64,000 bases of DNA from Arthrobacter sp. efr-133-R2A-120 (GTDB lineage: Bacteria > Actinomycetota > Actinomycetes > Actinomycetales > Micrococcaceae): assembly GCF_030209835.1 (NCBI RefSeq), contig NZ_JARVRF010000002.1, positions 62,001 to 126,000 of the forward strand, given 5' to 3'. The position numbers and the translations under genes are program-made. Shown piece by piece: positions 58,437 through 64,000 of the stretch. Within the stretch, counting starts at the first letter, position 1. The number at the start of each line of letters is the position of its first letter. The notes beneath the pieces were generated by a model that was given only the letters and a program-made list of their open reading frames with translations, was not told the origin of the DNA and ran no database searches.

Positions 58437-59874
58437 CGTCGCCGTCGTCGGCTCCGGACCGAACGGTTTGGCCGCCGCTGTGGTCATGGCTCGCGCGGGA
58501 CTGGCTGTGCGGGTGTACGAGGCTGCCGAGACGATCGGTGGGGGAACACGGACGGCTGAACTGCTGGAACCGGGACATCTCTACGACGTCTGTTCCGCGG
58601 TCCACCCGATGGCGCTGGCTTCGCGTTTCTTCCGGGATTTTGAACTCGGGCGGCGCGTGGAGCTCCGTTTGCCGGACGTCCAATACGGAACTCCGCTCGA
58701 CGGCGGCAGGGCGGCCCTCGCGTATCGCTCGCTGGAGCGGACCGCTTCTGAACTCGGGGCAGACGGAGCTGCGTTTACCCGCCTGATGGGGCCGTTGGTC
58801 GAGCGGCTGGGCGGGGTGTTGGACGTGACGCAGAATCAGCTGCTACGGATCCCGGCCAATCCGGTGGCGGCTTTACGACTCGGCCTGGCAACCTTGGAGC
58901 AGGGTTCGCCGTGGTGGAACCGGCGCTTCTCCGGGGATGCGGCGCCAGCGCTCTTGACTGGTGTCGCGGCGCATGCCGTGGCGCCGCTTCCTTCGCTCGC
59001 CGCTGCGGGGGCGGGACTCCTTCTGGGTGCGCTGGCTCACGCCGGCGGGTGGCCGATTCCGATTGGTGGCTCGGCGGCGATCGCCGATTCCATGGTCCGG
59101 GATATCGAGGCCCACGGTGGAGTGGTAGAGACCGGTGCGCAGATCGATTCCTTGGAAGAGCTGCGTCCGGCGAAGGCGATCCTGCTCGACGTCGCTCCCC
59201 CGGGACTGTTGCGTGTGGCGGGTACAGCGCTTCCCGGGCGCTACAGGCGGTCGCTGGAAACATTCCGCTTCGGGAATGCAGCATGCAAGGTTGACTTCAT
59301 CCTGTCGGGGCCGGTGCCCTGGTCGGCTCCAGGGCTGGCCGCCGCCGGAACGGTTCACGTCGGTGGCACTCGTGCCGCCATGGCCGAGGCCGAGAACCTG
59401 GTAGCCTCTGGCCGGCATCCCGCGAAGCCGTACGTCCTGGTGGCCCAGCCATCCATCGTGGATCCCGGGCGCGCTCCCGCTGGGCGGCACATCCTCTGGT
59501 CCTATTGCCACGTGCCCAAGGGATCGACCGTTGACATGGCCGAGGCGGTCATGTCGCGGATCGAGGAATTCGCGCCGGGTTTTCGCGACGTGGTGGTTGG
59601 CTGGAAGACGACGACGGCGGCAGGCTTGGCCGATTACAACGAGAACTATCTGGGCGGCGATTTCAGTGCGGGGATCATGGACATTCGAGGGCTCGTGCAG
59701 CGTCCCGTGTTCTCCCCGGTCCCGTGGCGGACCCCTTTGCCCGGAGTGTACTTGTGCTCCTCGTCCACGCCCCCTGGGCCCGGAGTGACAGGAATGCCCG
59801 GGTACCACGCCGCTAAACATGCCTTGAAGGACATGTTCGGCCTGAAGATACCCGGGCTTGGCTTAGGCGCGTAA
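58429..59874 (+). CDS. FAD-dependent oxidoreductase (phytoene-desaturase-like)
   Basis: 481 residues from ATG 58429. The dinucleotide motif is VAVVGSGPNGLAAAVVMARA followed by VYEAAETIGGGTRT. The C-terminal FAD contact region is PGVYLCSSSTPPGPGVTGMP. It resembles NAD(P)/FAD oxidoreductases of the carotenoid desaturase group, but the substrate is unknown and no carotenoid genes are nearby. It is coupled to the GT87 gene. Confidence 0.9.
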   Translation: MADVAVVGSGPNGLAAAVVMARAGLAVRVYEAAETIGGGTRTAELLEPGHLYDVCSAVHPMALASRFFRDFELGRRVELRLPDVQYGTPLDGGRAALAYRSLERTASELGADGAAFTRLMGPLVERLGGVLDVTQNQLLRIPANPVAALRLGLATLEQGSPWWNRRFSGDAAPALLTGVAAHAVAPLPSLAAAGAGLLLGALAHAGGWPIPIGGSAAIADSMVRDIEAHGGVVETGAQIDSLEELRPAKAILLDVAPPGLLRVAGTALPGRYRRSLETFRFGNAACKVDFILSGPVPWSAPGLAAAGTVHVGGTRAAMAEAENLVASGRHPAKPYVLVAQPSIVDPGRAPAGRHILWSYCHVPKGSTVDMAEAVMSRIEEFAPGFRDVVVGWKTTTAAGLADYNENYLGGDFSAGIMDIRGLVQRPVFSPVPWRTPLPGVYLCSSSTPPGPGVTGMPGYHAAKHALKDMFGLKIPGLGLGA

Positions 59875-59882
59875 CCACCCCC

Positions 59883-60105
59883 GACGCTCGCTCACCCATG
59901 CCGGCGAAATCCGGGACGCTCGCTCACCTATGCCGGAAAGATCCCGAACGCTCGCTCACCTATGCCGGAAAGATCCCAAACGCTCGCTCACCTATGAGCC
60001 CAATCGACGGATCGCTCCTGCAGATAATCTGCAGGAGCGATCGGTGTTTTTCCCTCAGATGTGAGCGAGCGTTGGCAAATGGGCCGTCAGATGTGAGCGG
60101 GCGTT
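59883..60105. repeat. 32-base-period array arranged around a hairpin
   Basis: Four direct units with the core CGCTCGCTCACC start at 59885, 59917, 59949 and 59981, exactly 32 bases apart. Then comes a 14-base stem (GATCGCTCCTGCAG, 60010-60042) followed by GGTGTTTTT. Two inverted units (GTGAGCGAGCGTT at 60061, GTGAGCGGGCGTT at 60093) follow, again 32 apart. It lies between two convergent genes and probably ends transcription. Confidence 0.85.
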
Positions 60106-60108
60106 GGG

Positions 60109-60714
60109 TTAGTTGGCTGCCGTGAAGCGGGCGCGGCGGTGGGCCGGAGTTTCGATCTCATCCAGCATGGCTACGGCGTAGTCCTGCGTGGAGATGGTGT
60201 TGCCGGCTGGGGAATCCTTGGCAGTGGAGTACTTTCCTGTGCGCTCACCTGGCTGGATGACGGGCGCGGGTGCGAGTACGGTCCAGTCCAAGCTCTCGGG
60301 AGCTTCCTTGACGGCGGCGAAAGCTGCGGCCGCGGTGGTGGCCTCGGCCTTGTAGGCCTCAGGGAAGTCGGGCGAATCGAGGAGCCGAACGCCGTCGATC
60401 TCCAGCGTGCCTGCGCCGCCGACGATCATGAGGCGCGTGCCTTCTGCGTTGCTGTAGGCGGTGTCCATTGCCGCGAGCCACTCTCCGTGGTCGCCGCCGG
60501 TGCGGCTCGGGCCGGTGGCGAGGATGACGGCGTCGTGCTCTTTGGCGATCTCCGCGAAGCTCTGGCCATCAGCGAGATCGGCAGCGAGGGCCTTCGCTCC
60601 GGCAACCTCTGAGCCCTTGCGGGAGATGGCAGTGACTTCGTGGCCGCGGGTGAGGGATTCGTTGACGATCTGGCTTCCGACCATGCCTGTTGCGCCGTAA
60701 ACTGCGATTTTCAT
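60109..60714 (-). CDS. NAD(P)-binding oxidoreductase (SDR/NmrA-like)
   Basis: 201 residues with a Rossmann start MKIAVYGATGMVGSQIVNES. NAD(P)-binding reductase of unknown substrate. It diverges from an HxlR regulator with a perfect operator-like repeat between them, so it is very probably its target. Redox or electrophile stress is the usual context. Confidence 0.9.
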   Translation of the reverse strand: MKIAVYGATGMVGSQIVNESLTRGHEVTAISRKGSEVAGAKALAADLADGQSFAEIAKEHDAVILATGPSRTGGDHGEWLAAMDTAYSNAEGTRLMIVGGAGTLEIDGVRLLDSPDFPEAYKAEATTAAAAFAAVKEAPESLDWTVLAPAPVIQPGERTGKYSTAKDSPAGNTISTQDYAVAMLDEIETPAHRRARFTAAN

Positions 60715-60751
60715 GACTCTCCTTGGGTTGCTATCCTTGCAATATGAAAAC

Positions 60752-60768
60752 AGTATCTAATTGATACT
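60752..60768. promoter_or_regulatory. Operator for the HxlR-family regulator
   Basis: AGTATC-TAATT-GATACT, a perfect 6-5-6 inverted repeat in the 82-base divergent spacer. HxlR proteins bind repeats of the form GTATC/GATAC. It can control both genes. Confidence 0.75.
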
Positions 60769-60796
60769 GATAGCTTCAAAGGAACTTAGTTACCTC

Positions 60797-61189
60797 ATGG
60801 ATACCGACGATCTGCCAGCAAACGTCCTCGACCCTGATTGCCCGTCCCGGGTGATCTTTCAGCGCATCGGAGACAAATGGGCCTCGTTGGTGGTCCAGGT
60901 CCTCGCGGACGGCCCTATCCGTTTCTCCGAGCTTCGCAAGATGGTCCACGTGGTGACGCCCAAGGTGCTGACCCAGACCCTTCGCACCTTGGAGCGCGAT
61001 GGTCTCATCACCCGGACTGTCCACGCGCAGGTGCCCCCGCGTGTTGACTATGAACTGACCGAACTTGGAGCATCCCTATTGGAACCATTGACACTCTTGC
61101 GCCTTTGGGCCGAGGACCACGTGCCCAGCATTCTCAAGGCTCGCGACGCTTATGACGATGCCCAGGACGAGGCTGTCATCGGGGGCTGA
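60797..61189 (+). CDS. HxlR-family transcriptional regulator
   Basis: 130 residues from ATG 60797. A conserved Cys is in LDPDCPSRVIFQRIGDKWAS, the expected thiol sensor near the N-terminus. The winged helix is IRFSELRKMVHVVTPKVLTQ, with TLRTLERDGLITRTVHAQVP after it. It likely senses electrophiles or oxidants and derepresses the divergent oxidoreductase. An upstream in-frame TTG lies inside the operator and is rejected. Confidence 0.9.
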   Translation: MDTDDLPANVLDPDCPSRVIFQRIGDKWASLVVQVLADGPIRFSELRKMVHVVTPKVLTQTLRTLERDGLITRTVHAQVPPRVDYELTELGASLLEPLTLLRLWAEDHVPSILKARDAYDDAQDEAVIGG

Positions 61190-61203
61190 CCCTTCGTTTC
61201 TTG

Positions 61204-61269
61204 CCCAACTGACTCGCAGTTGTTGTCGTTTTGAGGCCTCATAACGACAACAAATGCTAGTCAGTTGGG
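61204..61269. repeat. 66-base near-perfect palindrome between convergent genes
   Basis: Left arm starts CCCAACTGACTCGCAGTTGT, right arm is its reverse complement with two mismatches over 27 bases, and the centre TTGAGGCCTCAT is itself symmetric. The right arm forms the last codons and stop of the ABC ATPase gene. It can act as a terminator in both directions. Confidence 0.85.
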
Positions 61270-61959
61270 TGCTCCGACGGGGACGCCCACACCGAGGCGC
61301 CCGTCCCGCATAGTTGCGACCGAATCGGTGAGCGGCAGGAATTCGGTGTCGTGCGTGACCATGACGGTCGCCGTTGCGAACTCGTCCGTGACCTGGCGCA
61401 GCAGCCGCACGATCGATTCACTGCGCTCGTGATCCAAGGCTGCCGTCGGCTCGTCGACAAGCAGCACTCGGGGCTGGCCCATGAGCGCCCTCGCGATGTT
61501 CACGCGCTGCCGCTGGCCTCCTGAGAGCTGGTGCGGCCGCTTGTTGAGAGAACTCCCAAGCCCGACGACGTCGAGCAGTTCCGTAGCGCGCTTGCGTGCC
61601 GCTTTGGCCGGCTTCCCCCGGAAATGGTCGCCGATGATCAACTGCTCGACGGCGGTCAGCGAAGGAAGCAGATTGGGTTGCTGGAAGATGATGCCCACCT
61701 TCTCCCGGCGCAGGGAAGTGAGTTCGGTGTCCTTGAGTCCTGTGGCATCCGTGCCGTCGATGATAACGAGCCCTGAACCCGGCCGGACCAATGTCGCCGC
61801 GACTGCCAGGAGCGAGGACTTCCCGGAGCCGGACGGGCCCACGAGGGAAAAGAATTCGCCGGCGTGCACGCTGAGATTTACGGAGTCCAGGGCCTTGAGG
61901 GTGGAATCGCCGTCCGGGTATTCCAGGGTGACGTTGACGAGGTTGAGTACGGGGTTCAT
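61261..61959 (-). CDS. ABC transporter ATP-binding protein (MacB/LolD type)
   Basis: 232 residues from ATG 61959 (AAAGG upstream); the longer frame overlaps the permease. Walker A GPSGSGKSSLL, Q-loop FQQPNLLPSLTA, signature LSGGQRQR, Walker B VLLVDEPTAALD, H-loop VTHD. It powers the permease encoded upstream. Its last residues (GAPN) come from the palindrome. Confidence 0.95.
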   Translation of the reverse strand: MNPVLNLVNVTLEYPDGDSTLKALDSVNLSVHAGEFFSLVGPSGSGKSSLLAVAATLVRPGSGLVIIDGTDATGLKDTELTSLRREKVGIIFQQPNLLPSLTAVEQLIIGDHFRGKPAKAARKRATELLDVVGLGSSLNKRPHQLSGGQRQRVNIARALMGQPRVLLVDEPTAALDHERSESIVRLLRQVTDEFATATVMVTHDTEFLPLTDSVATMRDGRLGVGVPVGAPN

Positions 61960-61996
61960 TGATATGCCTTTCGTGGAATATTTTCGGGTGGATTGC

Positions 61997-63088
61997 CTAG
62001 TTGCCGCCGAGGGCAATGAGTGGATCCACTCTGGTGATGCTGCGTACTGCCAGCGCCGCACCGCCAAGCCCAAGGAGCACGATCCCGGCAATCGGGACGA
62101 GCGTAGTCAGCGGGGTCACGAGGAACGGGGCCGCCTTGGCAGCAAAGAAGCCGCCCAGCACGCCCAGGCCGCCACCGAGTCCCGCGCCCGCGAGCAAGAC
62201 GATTCCCGCCTGGACCAGGGCGTCCCGCACCACGTAGCCGGACGAGGCACCCATGGCCTTGAGCACCGCGATGTCGCGAGTGCGCTGAACAGTCCAGACG
62301 GTCAGGAATGCCACGATGACAAGGGCCGAGATGCCGTAGAGGAAAGCCTGCATCAGCATGAGGGAGCCGTTTTCGCTCTTGTAGGAGCCGAGGGCCTGGA
62401 ACGAACCATTCGGAGTGGCGCTGACAGTGCCGGCCGCCGCATTGGCGGCGTCGAGGTCCACGGTGGCTCCGGCGTCGTACGTCACGGCAAGGATCGTCCC
62501 AATCGATTCCCCTGCAGGAATATGCGCAAGCTTCTGCCACGTAGCCCGGGAGGTCCAGACGACTGCGGTGTGCGAATACCACTCATCCTGGGTGATGGCG
62601 GAAACCGTCAGTTCGGTACCGCCCACCGTCACCCGGCTCCCGGTACTCAGAGAGAGTTCCTTCGCCAAGGACTCCCCGACCACCGCGTCACCCTCCTTGA
62701 CCGCTACTGGCGAGATGCCGCCGTCGGCCCCGAAGACTGCGACGTTGGCAGTGCCGGCAGCATTATTGGAGGAATCGAGGGACTGAAACCGCGTCTGGCT
62801 GATACCAACGGCTTCGGCAGAAGCAACCCCCGGCCGGTTCCGCCAAGCTTCCAGCTGTTGGTTCGAGACTTCCGATTCCGTATAGGAGGCCCTCGCCTCG
62901 CCCCCGGCCGGCGCACCGAAGGCGATTTGCTGCGCCGGAAGGGCTGCAATGGCCGACGTCGACTGGTTGCCGAGGCCCGCCGTCAGCCCGGAGAGCATGA
63001 CGAGGAGGAGTGTGATGAGGGCGACGACGCTTCCCATGAGGGCGAAGCGGCCCTTGGCGAAGCGGATGTCGCGCACGGCGAGAAACAT
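61997..63088 (-). CDS. ABC transporter permease (FtsX/MacB type)
   Basis: 363 residues. One N-terminal helix (LMGSVVALITLLLVMLSGLT), a large extracytoplasmic domain, then three helices (LYGISALVIVAFLTVWTV, AGIVLLAGAGLGGGLGVLGG, PIAGIVLLGLGGAALAV). It belongs to the mechanotransmission type of ABC systems used for export or stress sensing. Substrate unknown. The divergent sensor kinase suggests regulation by a two-component system. Confidence 0.92.
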   Translation of the reverse strand: MFLAVRDIRFAKGRFALMGSVVALITLLLVMLSGLTAGLGNQSTSAIAALPAQQIAFGAPAGGEARASYTESEVSNQQLEAWRNRPGVASAEAVGISQTRFQSLDSSNNAAGTANVAVFGADGGISPVAVKEGDAVVGESLAKELSLSTGSRVTVGGTELTVSAITQDEWYSHTAVVWTSRATWQKLAHIPAGESIGTILAVTYDAGATVDLDAANAAAGTVSATPNGSFQALGSYKSENGSLMLMQAFLYGISALVIVAFLTVWTVQRTRDIAVLKAMGASSGYVVRDALVQAGIVLLAGAGLGGGLGVLGGFFAAKAAPFLVTPLTTLVPIAGIVLLGLGGAALAVRSITRVDPLIALGGN

Positions 63089-63282
63089 GGAATTCCTTTG
63101 GTTCGGAGGCGATCTTCTGGTCTTGTTTCAACTCTCCGGGCACGGGACGCGTGAAGCATCGGGAAGTGGATGGACCCATCCGATCGCCTTGGTTGACCCG
63201 CGGATCAACCGTTCGGTTGATTGGGCACGAATACGGCGGAACCGGGGCAAAAGTGTCGGAGGGCGAGGCTACGCTGGAAGGC

Positions 63283-64000
63283 ATGCAGGGAGACGATTCG
63301 CCGCGAGCCACCGCGCAGCCCAGCGTTACGGCGCAGCCCAAAGAGACGGCGCAGCCAGGAGAGCCGGCGCAGCCCAGTGGCTCCGCGGTGATTTTGCGTG
63401 TCCTGCGCGTCAGCCTGCACGTCGGTTTTGCGGTGCTTCTCTTGGTGGCAGTCGTCAGGCTTGCGGTCGCGGGCCTTTCGGCATTCGCCACTTGGGCAGG
63501 CCTCGGTCTTGCCCTGCTGTTGGCTGCCGTCTACCTCTTGGGGACGGTTCTAGAAAAGAGACACGCCGGCAATTCCGAGCGTTTCGATCCGAAGCCATAT
63601 GCGCGCTGGTGGCTCGCCGTCGTTGGTTTCCTGTGGCTGCTGCTCATGCTCATCACTCCGGACTTCGCTTGGATAGCTTTCCCGTTGTTCTTCGTGCAAT
63701 TGCATATCTTGCCGCGGCGCTTCGCCCTGCCCGCGATAGCTGCAAGCACGGCACTCCTGATCGCGGCCATGTGGTTCCATAACCGTGGTGCCGGGGCGGA
63801 TGCCTTGCAACTTGGCATGGTCCTCGGGCCTGTTTTCGGTGCCGCGTTCGCTGTTGTCACCGGCCTGGCGTATCGGGCGCTTTACGTGGAGGCAGAGAAC
63901 CAACGCCTCGCCGCCGAGGAATTGCGCCGCACCCGGGCCGAGCTGGCACGTAGCCAGCACGACGCCGGCGTGCTGGCTGAGCGCGAAAGGCTCGCCCGCG
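63283..64000 (+). CDS. Sensor histidine kinase, 5' part (runs off window end)
   Basis: The frame from ATG 63283 is open to the window end (239 codons). A Gln/Pro-rich cytoplasmic start with repeated TAQP units leads to several helices (LRVSLHVGFAVLLLVAVVRL, WLAVVGFLWLLLMLI and later). A coiled coil then ends RSQHDAGVLAERERLAR. That end is the stretch just before the HisKA_3 phosphoacceptor helix of NarL/LiaS-type kinases; the His itself lies outside. GTG 63253 is an alternative start. It is divergent from the ABC permease and may control it. Confidence 0.8.
   Translation, partial: MQGDDSPRATAQPSVTAQPKETAQPGEPAQPSGSAVILRVLRVSLHVGFAVLLLVAVVRLAVAGLSAFATWAGLGLALLLAAVYLLGTVLEKRHAGNSERFDPKPYARWWLAVVGFLWLLLMLITPDFAWIAFPLFFVQLHILPRRFALPAIAASTALLIAAMWFHNRGAGADALQLGMVLGPVFGAAFAVVTGLAYRALYVEAENQRLAAEELRRTRAELARSQHDAGVLAERERLAR

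Noticed and set aside
59883..60105. Possible CRISPR array
   Set aside because: The repeats have a 32-base period with no unique spacers; units are contiguous, inverted on the other side of a hairpin, and there are no cas genes.
62949..63782. 277-codon plus-strand ORF at the right end
   Set aside because: It is a different frame from the sensor kinase, overlaps the permease start and has no family motifs.

Overview
The window covers the replication-origin region of a high-GC actinobacterium, most likely a member of the Micrococcaceae (Arthrobacter, Paenarthrobacter or Pseudarthrobacter type). This rests on gene order: dnaA-dnaN-gnd-recF-dciA-gyrB-gyrA on one side of the origin, rpmH-rnpA-yidD-yidC-jag-rsmG-parA-parB on the other, and the pstP-rodA-pbpA-pknA-pknB and crgA block further out. 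Further support comes from actinobacterial families (CrgA, DUF3566, DLW-39, class E sortase), frequent GTG starts and Shine-Dalgarno sites of the AGGAGG type. The species cannot be named from the sequence alone.

Layout. 1-7589 is a translationally coupled cell-wall growth and signalling operon: the phosphatase PstP (cut by the window edge), RodA, a class B PBP, and two Ser/Thr kinases, both with PASTA domains. 7586-9689 holds trpG/pabA, a 56-residue membrane protein, a class E sortase and crgA. 9732-12715 is a DNA-alkylation repair block: a methyltransferase, an ECF-like sigma factor, a second methyltransferase, AlkB and Tag, the first four overlapping. 13024-14399 is an ArsR regulator with a histidine-rich cation efflux protein. 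14.4-17.8 kb looks accessory: an orphan rodA paralogue behind an IS-end-like repeat, a frameshifted DUF3800 gene and a 900-base gene-free stretch with a cluster of DnaA boxes. 17778-23170 has ArsR/SRPBCC, rhomboid, cyclophilin, an 11-residue-repeat membrane protein, a glycosyltransferase and a DMT transporter. Two tRNAs, DLW-39 and DUF3566 then lead into gyrA.

Replication and segregation. dnaA (minus strand) is flanked by two DnaA-box-rich spacers; the dnaN-dnaA spacer, which also has an AT-rich stretch, is the best oriC candidate. On the other side parA and parB are followed by about 6 kb without a credible gene. That stretch carries nine perfect parS palindromes plus one variant, and another perfect site lies inside parA. 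It also carries two copies of a 27-base repeat, each containing a perfect DnaA box. It reads as a dedicated centromere region.

Right part. 47660-53116 has trxA, trxB, an N-lobe-only pseudokinase with a discoidin-like end, and murJ. Then come a NUDIX hydrolase, the CCA-adding enzyme, a histidine phosphatase, a locus of very small ORFs with near-perfect ribosome sites, a GT87-type membrane protein with an FAD oxidoreductase, an HxlR-controlled oxidoreductase, an ABC transporter and a sensor kinase cut by the window end. Two repeat structures sit between convergent genes here: a 32-base-period array arranged around a hairpin, and a 66-base near-perfect palindrome.
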